From DATLMR01 sp035634255 (GTDB lineage Bacteria > Acidobacteriota > Blastocatellia > UBA7656), in NCBI GenBank assembly GCA_035634255.1, contig DASQDI010000083.1:12037-76036 (forward strand): a stretch of DNA of 64,000 nt. Direction: 5' to 3'. Below the pieces are notes generated by a model, which was not told where the DNA came from, ran no database searches, and saw only the letters and a list, made by a program, of their open reading frames with translations. Positions within the stretch are counted from its first letter, which is position 1. Every line of letters starts with the position of its first letter. Below are positions 50,904 to 58,286 of the stretch, piece after piece. The position numbers and the translations under genes were made by a program.

Positions 50904-51512
50904 CTAATCCAGGAACTCGTACGTCACGGGTGCAATCAGTAAAAAGGTCGTCCCCCCGACGGTGTAGGTCGTGTCGTGGATGCTGCCCTCTTCGGCCCTG
51001 TGATAGTCGCCCGGCCCGAGCCTCACGTCCTGAATGTAGCAGTCGCCCTCAAGGATGAATAACTGCTCAGGCCCGCTGTGCCTGTGTCGCGCGAGCCTCT
51101 TGCCCGGCGCCATCTTCACGAGCGAAGTGGCGAGGCCCGACCCTTCGTCCACGGACAACCTCTTTATGAATATCCCCGCGTTTACTTCGTGCCATGCGAG
51201 TTCTTCGGTCCGGATAGACCTCGTCTTATGAGATGAAGAAAGGGCTGGTTCGGGTGCCTCCGCCGCCGGCGGGGCTTCCGATGCGATCCGGGCGGAGAGC
51301 CTCTCGCGGGTCCCCTGGGAAGGCGTCTCCATCTCCGCGGCGAATCCGAGGTCAACTACGACCGACTCGTAAGCGGTGACCTCCCGCGAACAGAGCTCGC
51401 ACCCTTCGACCAGATGGGTCTCGAAGACTCGCGCTTCCTTCTCGTCGAGCATGCCGAGAGCGTACAGCGCAGCAGTCTCTGTGAATTCGTCTTCAGCTTC
51501 GCTGTGCTTCAT
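50904..51512 (-). CDS. Anti-sigma factor with cupin domain (ChrR-like)
   Basis: A 202-residue soluble protein: zinc-type anti-sigma domain (EARVFETHLVEGCELCSREV) plus a C-terminal cupin with HRHSGPEQLFILEGDCYIQD, as in ChrR anti-sigma factors that sense singlet oxygen or related stress. The metal ligands of the cupin (HxH, E, and a later H in EGSIHDTTY) are in place. It overlaps the sigma gene by 20 bases. ATG 51512 is preferred to TTG 51524. Confidence 0.85.
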   Translation of the reverse strand: MKHSEAEDEFTETAALYALGMLDEKEARVFETHLVEGCELCSREVTAYESVVVDLGFAAEMETPSQGTRERLSARIASEAPPAAEAPEPALSSSHKTRSIRTEELAWHEVNAGIFIKRLSVDEGSGLATSLVKMAPGKRLARHRHSGPEQLFILEGDCYIQDVRLGPGDYHRAEEGSIHDTTYTVGGTTFLLIAPVTYEFLD

Positions 51513-52107
51513 AATTGCCCCCAAGCACCGGCTTCAGAAGCTCCCGCAGCTTCATCATCCCCAGCCGGGTGCGCGTCTTGACTGTACCGAGAGGCTGCCC
51601 CAGCTTGAGGGCGATCTCGCTGTGGCTCAGGCCGGAAAAATAGGCGAGCTCTAAAACCTCCCTCTGCTCGGCGGACAGGGTGTCGAGCGCCTCGCGCACG
51701 ATCTTCTGCCGCTCGGAAATTTCCGTGGCCTCCTCCGGGCTCTGCGCTTTCGACCTCAACTCTCCGACGGTCTCAATCGGCTCCTTATGCTGGTGCTCCT
51801 GCCTGCCCGCCCTGAGCCGGTCAATCGCGCGGCTCCGCGCGATGGTCATCATCCAGGCCAGAGGCGCTCCCCGCTTGCTGTCATACGTCGACGCCTGCCT
51901 CCACACCTGCGTGTAGACATCGAGCAGCACCTCTTCCGCCGCCGAACGGTCGCTGAGTATCCGGAGGACAAGCCCGAATACCAGCCTGCTCGTCGCGTCG
52001 TAAAGCGTCGTCAAAGCAGACTGATCCCCATCAGCGACATGTCCGAGAAGGGCGACAAAATCATGTTCGGACGTTTGAGTTGCTATGAAATTCCGGGGTG
52101 GACCCAA
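51493..52107 (-). CDS. ECF RNA polymerase sigma factor
   Basis: A 204-residue sigma-70 family ECF factor (SigK/RpoE-like). Region 2: ALTTLYDATSRLVFGLVLRI and AEEVLLDVYTQVWRQ, WMMTIARSRAIDRLR. Region 4: LSAEQREVLELAYFSGLSHS, EIALKLGQPLGTVKTRTRLG. A TTG start at 52107 is used, six bases after GGGAG. It probably transcribes its own operon and stress genes, under control of two anti-sigma factors encoded downstream. Confidence 0.9.
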   Translation of the reverse strand: MGPPRNFIATQTSEHDFVALLGHVADGDQSALTTLYDATSRLVFGLVLRILSDRSAAEEVLLDVYTQVWRQASTYDSKRGAPLAWMMTIARSRAIDRLRAGRQEHQHKEPIETVGELRSKAQSPEEATEISERQKIVREALDTLSAEQREVLELAYFSGLSHSEIALKLGQPLGTVKTRTRLGMMKLRELLKPVLGGNYEAQRS

Positions 52108-52212
52108 TTCTGCTCCCTTCCACTCTTAATCTACGCGGTCTTAGAGGCGTGTGGATTCACCTTGCCTTATCTTTAACCCCGACTCGCACCCTGAAGAGAC
52201 CAAAACGCTGCT

Positions 52213-52241
52213 ATATTACTACCAACGCCCGACGCTGAAAA
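52213..52241 (-). promoter_or_regulatory. Weak candidate promoter for the sigma/anti-sigma operon
   Basis: On the minus strand TTTTCA (52241-52236) and TAATAT (52218-52213) are 17 bases apart. Each matches consensus at four of six positions, so this is only a candidate. Confidence 0.25.
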
Positions 52242-52348
52242 GCTCTTTCGCCCCTTTAATTGATCCTTACCATGACCGCCCACCCGCCTCACGACCCGGC
52301 GGAGAATCATTAGAGTAGTAAAATTTTACGGGTTCGTGTGTTTCATAC

Positions 52349-52377
52349 TTGAAACAATCTTGCGCGCATGTTATATT
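52349..52377 (+). promoter_or_regulatory. Strong sigma-70 promoter of the Rad52-like gene
   Basis: TTGAAA (52349-52354), 17 bases, TATATT (52372-52377), with an extended -10 TGT directly before it. The coding start lies about 32 bases after the expected transcription start, with GGAGG in between. This is the best housekeeping promoter in the window. Confidence 0.75.
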
Positions 52378-52415
52378 AGAAGCCGCTAAAAAATAGCGGA
52401 GTCGCGGAGGAAAGC

Positions 52416-53024
52416 ATGAGCACGAGTGCAGTTGAAGAGAGAAATTTCGAAGAGATTCTGGCCGAGCTGTCGCGGCCGCTCCCGGAGAACGTGGTCAGGC
52501 AGAGGGTCGGGTGGAGAGACAACACGGGCGAGGAGCGGTGGGTCGATTACATCGACTGGCACACGGCGGCCGACATTCTGGACCGTGCCTGCCCCGACTG
52601 GTCGCACGAGGTGCGAGATATAACGGTCATCGGCGACCTGGTCGCCGTCACGGCCGCCATCACGATCAAGGGCATAACGCGGTGCGGGGTGGGGGTCGAT
52701 TCGTCGCTTGACGAGAAGGGGATCAAGAGCGCCGAGCACGACGCGCTCAAGCGCGCGGCGGTGAAGTTCGGGCTCGCCCGCTCGCTCTACAGGGGCGGGC
52801 AGAAGGCGAAAAAGAACGGGTCGGGCGCGGATTCTCAGAAGAAGAAGACCAACGAGCCGGTTACGGAAAAACAGTTGTCCGCCATCTACGCCATAGCCAA
52901 GGCCAAGTCTTTAGACCCGCAGCTCGAATCGATGGCCCTGTTCAGGTGCGACCCCGAAGAGTTGAGCCGGTCATCGGCCAGCGAACTGATAGATCATTTA
53001 AGGAACGTGCGGATAAGCGCATAA
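52416..53024 (+). CDS. Rad52/Rad22-like single-strand annealing protein
   Basis: A 202-residue protein. The N-terminal ~135 residues match the Rad52/22 (DdrA-like) annealing fold: RVGWRDNTGEERWVDYIDWH, ILDRACPDWSHEV, ITRCGVGVDSSLDEKG and AEHDALKRAAVKFGLARSLY. After a Lys-rich linker, a small C-terminal helical domain (VTEKQLSAIYAIAKAKSLD) may bind DNA or a partner. Such proteins anneal complementary single strands and are often borne by phages or stress-response loci. It has its own strong promoter; the basic protein downstream is 104 bases away. Confidence 0.8.
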   Translation: MSTSAVEERNFEEILAELSRPLPENVVRQRVGWRDNTGEERWVDYIDWHTAADILDRACPDWSHEVRDITVIGDLVAVTAAITIKGITRCGVGVDSSLDEKGIKSAEHDALKRAAVKFGLARSLYRGGQKAKKNGSGADSQKKKTNEPVTEKQLSAIYAIAKAKSLDPQLESMALFRCDPEELSRSSASELIDHLRNVRISA

Positions 53025-53045
53025 ATAATCTTACGAGTCATACGA

Positions 53046-53113
53046 GTGGGGCACGAGCAATCGGGGTTTCTTCGTGCCACAGGCCAGGGCCGGGGTTAAA
53101 TTCCCGGCCCTGG
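53046..53113 (+). promoter_or_regulatory. Two consecutive hairpins between the Rad52-like gene and the basic protein gene
   Basis: First: GTGGGGCACGA (53046-53056) with TCGTGCCAC (53072-53080), two bases bulged. Second: CCAGGGCCGGG (53084-53094) with CCCGGCCCTGG (53103-53113), a perfect 11-bp stem with an 8-base loop, followed by TAATAAA. They may end or attenuate transcription ahead of 53129. Confidence 0.6.
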
Positions 53114-53128
53114 TAATAAAGGCTTAAG

Positions 53129-54136
53129 ATGGCGGTCTCTCATATCACAACCGAGTGCAAGCGATATGGGTGCATGAAAAACCTGCTCGCCTGCTACGCC
53201 AATTGCAGGTTCACGACCCGGTGTGACGAGCTGAGGAATGAAATAATCGAAAAGCCCGATCAGGCTACGACCGACATCAATTCGTACCTGGGCGAGCGCG
53301 GACAGCGGCTAATCCAGATACAGTTCCCGAAGCGCGGCGTGAAGTTTATCGAGGCGGGCAAGCAGGCGTCGGAGACCCGCCCGGCAAAGAGCCTGCTCAG
53401 GATCGACAGGAAAGAGATGCCGGAGATGCCACAGATGAAGAATGCGCCTCCGACATTCACGCGGACGCGCGCGCGGGCGGCTTTACCGAATGAGCCGGCC
53501 ATGACGACTCTTCCGCCCGTCCCTTTCGGGGGTGAAGGCCGCTTGCCCCGCCCGAAGCGCCGCCTGAAAGCCATCAAAAAAAGCGCCGTAGTACGGCCCG
53601 GCGAGCCGAAGCCCAAAATATTTAAGGCCGAAGCGCAGGGGCCTCGCAAAGAGCCTGCGTTAAAGAAGCGCGCCTCCGTGAAGAAGCCGCCTCGGGCCAC
53701 GGCCGCGGCGCTCGCGGCCATGAAAGAGGCTCCGGGAGCCGATCTTAAGGCTTCAGGCGCGAAGAAGCCGGGCAGGAAAAAGGCTGAGAGAAAAATTGCC
53801 GCGGCGGTGCCCGATAAATCGAGCAGGCCGGGCAAGGCCGCCCCGGCCGAAATCAGAAAGGCAGTGAGTCAGAGTACCGAGATGAGCGAACAATTGACCG
53901 ATAAAGAAAAAAGTGTGAAGCCGAAGAAGAGCTCTTCGAACAAGCGCGGCGCGTCGCCCGCGTCCCGCTCGGGGCGCAAGCAGGGGAAGAAGTTCATCAT
54001 CCTCGAAGGCAAATCAGCCAGCCTCGTCGATGAGCACGGGTTGATGCTGCATATTATGTCGGGCTCATCGCCCGAAGCGCGGTACTTCGAGGTTAACGAA
54101 GTCGAAGCCCGCGTGCAGATCGTCACGAAGAAGTGA
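53129..54136 (+). CDS. Cys-rich N-terminus, Lys/Ala/Pro-rich basic protein
   Basis: A 335-residue protein. The N-terminal 35 residues carry five cysteines (C10, C15, C22, C26, C32), a likely zinc knuckle. A long basic, Lys/Ala/Pro-rich middle follows, resembling histone-H1-like tails (KKPGRKKAERK, SVKPKKSSSNKR). A short folded end closes it (GKKFIILEGKSASLVDEHG). The composition suggests nucleic-acid binding. No family is recognised. AAAGG is just upstream of the ATG. Its 3' end forms one arm of a convergent palindrome. Confidence 0.65.
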   Translation: MAVSHITTECKRYGCMKNLLACYANCRFTTRCDELRNEIIEKPDQATTDINSYLGERGQRLIQIQFPKRGVKFIEAGKQASETRPAKSLLRIDRKEMPEMPQMKNAPPTFTRTRARAALPNEPAMTTLPPVPFGGEGRLPRPKRRLKAIKKSAVVRPGEPKPKIFKAEAQGPRKEPALKKRASVKKPPRATAAALAAMKEAPGADLKASGAKKPGRKKAERKIAAAVPDKSSRPGKAAPAEIRKAVSQSTEMSEQLTDKEKSVKPKKSSSNKRGASPASRSGRKQGKKFIILEGKSASLVDEHGLMLHIMSGSSPEARYFEVNEVEARVQIVTKK

Positions 54137-54180
54137 TGATTAATTAGCGGGCCTTATCGCCCATCAATTATCACTTCTTC
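54127..54180. terminator. Convergent palindrome spanning two stop codons
   Basis: GAAGAAGTGAT (54127-54137) is the exact reverse complement of 54170-54180. Inner AATT pairs and a GGGC/GCCC top with a 6-base loop extend the stem. It includes the last codons and stops of the rightward basic-protein gene and the leftward carboxypeptidase gene, so both use the same structure to end transcription. Confidence 0.7.
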
Positions 54181-55850
54181 ACGATCTCCCTCAGACCACC
54201 CGGAATTCGCGCCAGCCTGTAAACCGGGAAGTGAACCGGCGAGCCGTCCTTGCTCGCCTTATCCAACTCTTCGTCGAAGTAATTCCATGTTGCCAGCCCG
54301 TCGTCGCTCTGCGGTTCGAGCAGGTAAAAGACGAGGGCCGCCTTCGCCTGGTGGACCGGCACGATGAACGACCCGGCGGGGAAGGTCTCGCGCCCCTGCT
54401 CCGCCTCGACGGTCAACTTGACTTCCTTCTGCCCCTGAAACACCCTCTGCGCCCGCGAAACATCTTTGACCAGATACCTCTCCACGTCGAGCGCACTCTC
54501 CTCTTTCAACTCTTCCACCGTGACGCCGTGTGCCAGCAGCATGTCAACAATGTCCCTCTGGCCCTGCTTCAGGATGTACGCCTGCGGCGGGTTGAGCCGC
54601 GCCGTCGGGCGGAACTCTCCGAACTCGGTCATCTTCACAGGGCGCGCCTCTTTGGTGGCCTTAAACCTCGGCTTGTTGGTCCGGGCGTCGATCTCCCGCG
54701 TGACGGAGCCGACCAGAATCTCGACGGGTTTGGGAGAGGGGGCGAGTTCGAAGCTGACCCCGAACCCCGACTCGTTCCCCTGAGTGGTCCCTTTCTCTAT
54801 CGCGTGCCGGTCGGCTTCGCGGACCAGCGTGAGGATGTCGGACGGGTGGTCCGACACGTACTGCAACACCGCGCGCACGAACTTGTCGGTCACGTCCACG
54901 CGGGCCTTGAAGTCGAGGTATGAGTAAGCCTCGCTGAGGATCGCGACCCTGTTCCTGAGTCCGGCGTAGTTCGTCCCGAAGCGCGGGCGGTTATCGAAAG
55001 TCGCCCACGCCTTCGGGTCGCCCTTGTCTTCCGGGCTCGATTCGCGGAACGGGTTCTGCTGGTCCACGAAGTTGCCGTAGTAGTAGATTCGGTAATCGTG
55101 TTTCGACCTCATCGTCCGGGTCACGTCCGCGAGGAGCTTTTCACGGACGTAGGAAGTGATCCGCCTGTCGGTGTTCGGGTTGAGCGACGGGGAGTAGGTC
55201 AGGGCGTAGCCGTGAAACGAGCCGTTCGTCGTGTGGAGGTCGAGTATGACGTGAGGGTCCCACCGGTTGAACACGCCTTCGACCAGCCCGCGGGCCTCGG
55301 GCGATTTCAGCTTGATGAAATCCCGGTTGAGGTCGAGGCGCTGGGCGTTCTCGCGCGTCCCGACCCCGGTGGCGGGGCCGTTCTGCGCCGTGCGGTTGTT
55401 GATGTCGATCTTCTCGTTGCCGTCCGCGTTATAGATCGGCGCGACGAGAATGATCATCCTGTCGAGCACGTGGGCGAGAGGGCCGGTCGCTATGTCCCGC
55501 ATCAGGTGTTGGGAAGCCTCTTTGCCCTCGACTTCCCCCGCGTGAATGTTCGCCATTATGAAAACGATTGGCTTGCCGGTCGAGATGGCTTCCGCCGGGC
55601 TGTTCACCGCCGGTTTCGAAAGGATGACGAGAGGCAGGGCGCGCCCCTCGTTCGACCGCCCGAACGTCTCCAGTTTGACGCCAGGGCTCACCCTCTGAAG
55701 CTCAGAGATGAAGTCCATGACATCCGAGTACCGCGAAGTCTCGGAGTAGCCGGTCCTCTCGGCGCGGCTTTGAAGGTCAGGTCGTTGTGCGTTGATCGAC
55801 ATAGGCATTGATAAGAGAACAAGGCAGCCGAAAGCAAGAAGATGCTTCAC
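54171..55850 (-). CDS. Secreted M14 zinc carboxypeptidase
   Basis: A 559-residue protein. Signal peptide (HLLAFGCLVLLSMPMSINAQ). M14 zinc ligands: NIHAGE (H, E) and later DLHTTNG (H). The substrate-binding NRD is in LDLNRDF, and the catalytic Glu is probably in ILSEAYSY. Unlike pancreatic-type enzymes, a ~230-residue C-terminal region follows (QAYILKQGQRDIVDML, AKAALVFYLLEPQSDDGL). It removes C-terminal residues from peptides outside the cytoplasm. GTG start with GGAGG; it overlaps the phosphoesterase stop. Confidence 0.9.
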   Translation of the reverse strand: MKHLLAFGCLVLLSMPMSINAQRPDLQSRAERTGYSETSRYSDVMDFISELQRVSPGVKLETFGRSNEGRALPLVILSKPAVNSPAEAISTGKPIVFIMANIHAGEVEGKEASQHLMRDIATGPLAHVLDRMIILVAPIYNADGNEKIDINNRTAQNGPATGVGTRENAQRLDLNRDFIKLKSPEARGLVEGVFNRWDPHVILDLHTTNGSFHGYALTYSPSLNPNTDRRITSYVREKLLADVTRTMRSKHDYRIYYYGNFVDQQNPFRESSPEDKGDPKAWATFDNRPRFGTNYAGLRNRVAILSEAYSYLDFKARVDVTDKFVRAVLQYVSDHPSDILTLVREADRHAIEKGTTQGNESGFGVSFELAPSPKPVEILVGSVTREIDARTNKPRFKATKEARPVKMTEFGEFRPTARLNPPQAYILKQGQRDIVDMLLAHGVTVEELKEESALDVERYLVKDVSRAQRVFQGQKEVKLTVEAEQGRETFPAGSFIVPVHQAKAALVFYLLEPQSDDGLATWNYFDEELDKASKDGSPVHFPVYRLARIPGGLREIVKK

Positions 55851-56569
55851 TCTTTCCTCCCAGACAGTTTCGTATCTATTCGCGCGGGCGAGAAGTCTAT
55901 GGCGTCGGCGCTGGCGAGAAAATACTCTGTGGAGTTCCTCGCGCCCGTGAACGTGCGCCTGATCGCTTCGCCGTGAACGTGACCGAAGACGCAGATGTCC
56001 GCGCGGGCCTCGTCGATCAGCTCGGTGAACCCACTGGTCTCGTGCTTGTCGTTCATCGGGGGGTAATGCATCGCGACTATCAACTTATCGTACTCGTCCC
56101 TGCGGCCTTCCAGCGATTGCAGGGCCACCCTGAGCCTGCCGACCTCTCTCAGGTAGATCGGCCCGTCCTCTTCTTCTTTAAAATAATCGTCGTTCGGGCA
56201 CAACCACCCGCGCGTCCCGGCTATCGCGATGCGGTCTTTTATGAACGCGCTGGCGTGGATCAGTTTGATCGAGGGGGGCAGGGCCTTCCGCATTTTGCTC
56301 ACGGTCTGCCACCAGTAGTCGTGGTTCCCTTTGAGCATGAGTTTCAGCCCCTTCATCCGCCCGATCCGTTCGAGGTCCGGCCTCGCCTCCTCGAACCGCA
56401 TCGCCCACGTGATGTCGCCGACGAGCAGCAGGAGGTCGTCTTCGTCCCCGACCCTCTCCCACGACTCGAATATCTTCCTGTCGTGGTCGACCCAGTTCTC
56501 TCCGAACCGGTCCATGCGCTTGCCCGTGCCGCCCTCAAGATGTAGATCGCCTATCGCGAATACTCTCAT
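55847..56569 (-). CDS. Metallophosphoesterase
   Basis: A 240-residue calcineurin-type phosphoesterase. All five motif blocks are in place: GDLHLE, LVGDITW, KGNHDYWW, AMHYPP and FGHVHG. This is the MPE type seen in small predicted phosphohydrolases; the substrate is not known. Cytoplasmic. ATG 56569 is preferred over the in-frame start at 56611, because the family begins with the first strand (MRVFAIGDLH). Overlaps the carboxypeptidase gene (GTGA). Confidence 0.88.
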   Translation of the reverse strand: MRVFAIGDLHLEGGTGKRMDRFGENWVDHDRKIFESWERVGDEDDLLLLVGDITWAMRFEEARPDLERIGRMKGLKLMLKGNHDYWWQTVSKMRKALPPSIKLIHASAFIKDRIAIAGTRGWLCPNDDYFKEEEDGPIYLREVGRLRVALQSLEGRRDEYDKLIVAMHYPPMNDKHETSGFTELIDEARADICVFGHVHGEAIRRTFTGARNSTEYFLASADAIDFSPARIDTKLSGRKE

Positions 56570-56719
56570 TCCGGTCCCGTGCTCAATTATAGAAATACCG
56601 CGGATGCTCAATCATACAATCCCGCGTCGCCGGTTGAGAAACGGAATTTTTCGGGCGGGCCCCGGTCGGGTGAAGGGCGGCGACCAATGTCACTTCTAAG
56701 CGAACTAATCCATCATGCT

Positions 56720-56748
56720 TTCATAACAATAAATGTCTCGAATATAAT
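56720..56748 (+). promoter_or_regulatory. Promoter of the TIR module
   Basis: TTCATA (56720-56725), 17 bases, TATAAT (56743-56748, perfect -10). About 55 bases lie between the expected transcription start and the first ATG. Confidence 0.65.
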
Positions 56749-56810
56749 ACAGGATCAAAGTAGATAAAAACCTGAGATATTGTTGGATAAAGAAGGGTGG
56801 TCAAAATCCT

Positions 56811-57272
56811 ATGAAACAAGCCTCACTCTTTAAAGGTGGAGAGCAAGGCAAGAGGAAAGCCGGCAGGTATTACTCTTCACAATTTGAAACCTATCGCGAT
56901 CTTTGGCAGAGCTTACAAGCATTGAAATTCGCAGGGGATGCATTATGGGAGAGGGTAAGCCTTGCAAACATAATAAATTTTGCAAATCAGTTGAGAGAAA
57001 CAGGAGCGCAAATTGATATGGGTGCAGTTTTTTTTGAAGAGGAAGATTATACAGAGCTTAAAGCACTTCTCGAAGCATTTGGTCGGTTTAAAATGGGAAA
57101 ATACCGTTTACTGCAAATTCACTCTCGGGAGGACTCTAAGAAAATTGACAGTGATACTGCTAGTGATCAAATCAGGCAAAACTATCAATACAAAGACGAA
57201 TACGAAAGACTGCTTGATAGAATAAGAGTCTCATTCAGAACACGGCTCTCAAGCGTGGCCCATGATGAGTGA
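56811..57272 (+). CDS. Unknown helical protein in the TIR module
   Basis: A 153-residue, mostly helical protein, rich in Lys, Glu and Gln: RYYSSQFETYRDLWQSLQAL, SLANIINFANQLRETGAQID and ERLLDRIRVSFRTRLSSV. No family recognised. A/T-ended codons differ from the neighbourhood. It is 73 bases upstream of the TIR-like gene and probably co-transcribed; a role as sensor or regulator of the TIR effector is plausible by analogy only. Confidence 0.65.
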   Translation: MKQASLFKGGEQGKRKAGRYYSSQFETYRDLWQSLQALKFAGDALWERVSLANIINFANQLRETGAQIDMGAVFFEEEDYTELKALLEAFGRFKMGKYRLLQIHSREDSKKIDSDTASDQIRQNYQYKDEYERLLDRIRVSFRTRLSSVAHDE

Positions 57273-57345
57273 GGTCTATACTATACTTGAGATTCAAGCA
57301 CTCCCTATCAATTAACATTCGTATGTGTGGAGGATAGGAGAACAA

Positions 57346-58173
57346 ATGACAGCCCAAAACAAAGCGGAAGAAATTGTTAAAGGATTAAAAGACCTTCAGC
57401 AGCGACTTTCAAAGATATTTGAAATGGCTGAGTCCGAACAGGATTTTGATACAGCACATGAACGGCTTAGGCGATGGAAGGAGCGCGCCGTCCGCTTTAT
57501 TAGAGAAAACGTATCGGATAAAGAGGCCAACATTCTGGAACAAACTGAATTAGGCTCATTCATAGCTGGTGAGGTTTTACATAATCTGGGACGTGAAATG
57601 AGTCTCTACGATGGTATTTTGCGGGCACTTGTTGAGGAAGTTGAAGAAGATCCATCTATATTGGCGCAAGCCAATGTCTCACAACAAGCGCAGACAACAC
57701 ATTCACGGGTCTCAGGGGAAAGGGCAGCCACCAGACAGTACGTATTCATTGTCCATGGTAGAAATCATACCGTGCGCGATAAGATAGACTTGTATCTTAC
57801 AAAAGACTTGAGGCTCCATACACAAGTAATGCAGGCTGGCCCGCATTTAGGACGTACGCTGCCGGAAAAGTTCGAAGAAATGGCCAATATATGTCAATTC
57901 GCAGTTTTTATACTGACTGCGGATGATGCTCTAATAGAGGAGTCATCAGGCAGAAGGATAAAGCGCGCACGACAAAATGTAATACTTGAAATCGGTTATT
58001 TCTGGGGGGCATTAGGCCGTCGTGGGAAAATAGCCTTTCTTGTAGAGAGTGACCCTGAAATGGAATTGCCATCTGACATTCAGGGAATAGGCTGGATTCC
58101 AATTACACAGGATTTAGCAGAGACAAAAATGCAGCTTCACCGAGAACTTAAAGTTGCTGGGTTAGTGCGGTAA
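57346..58173 (+). CDS. TIR-like nucleotide-binding protein (pfam10137 type), probable defence effector
   Basis: A 275-residue protein. The N-terminal ~120 residues are helical (AEEIVKGLKDLQQRLSKIF). The C-terminal ~140 residues match the TIR-like family of predicted nucleotide-binding proteins: YVFIVHGRNHTVRDKID, GRTLPEKFEEMA, AVFILTADDA, RARQNVILEIGYFWGALGR and ELPSDIQGIGWI. This family is common in anti-phage loci, where TIR domains consume NAD or act with cyclic nucleotides; activity here is not proven. ATG 57346 has AGGAG five bases upstream; GTG 57325 is an alternative. Confidence 0.82.
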   Translation: MTAQNKAEEIVKGLKDLQQRLSKIFEMAESEQDFDTAHERLRRWKERAVRFIRENVSDKEANILEQTELGSFIAGEVLHNLGREMSLYDGILRALVEEVEEDPSILAQANVSQQAQTTHSRVSGERAATRQYVFIVHGRNHTVRDKIDLYLTKDLRLHTQVMQAGPHLGRTLPEKFEEMANICQFAVFILTADDALIEESSGRRIKRARQNVILEIGYFWGALGRRGKIAFLVESDPEMELPSDIQGIGWIPITQDLAETKMQLHRELKVAGLVR

Positions 58174-58186
58174 TTTTTGTAAGACA

Positions 58187-58266
58187 GCCTAACAAACGCA
58201 TACACCGTAGCCGCGAATCAGATTTGGTATGTTTCGTCCGGCGTCACCTCGCAGCACGGTGATGCG
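58187..58266 (+). other. attC-like half site after the TIR gene
   Basis: GCCTAAC (58187-58193) fits the RYYYAAC core of integron attC sites and begins 14 bases after the TIR stop codon. CGCATACACCG (58197-58207) is an imperfect inverted match to CGGTGATGCG (58257-58266). The expected closing core GTTRRRY is missing, so it is at best a decayed site. Confidence 0.3.
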
Positions 58267-58286
58267 AAGCGGTCGGCGCCCGGCCC

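Larger units (their letters stand above)
56690..58200. other. AT-rich island with two-gene probable defence module
   Basis: About 1.5 kb with clearly lower G+C and A/T-ended codons, between two GC-rich leftward genes. It contains its own promoter, two rightward genes and an attC-like end. No integrase or direct-repeat boundary was identified. The composition and gene type suggest recent horizontal gain. Confidence 0.7.
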
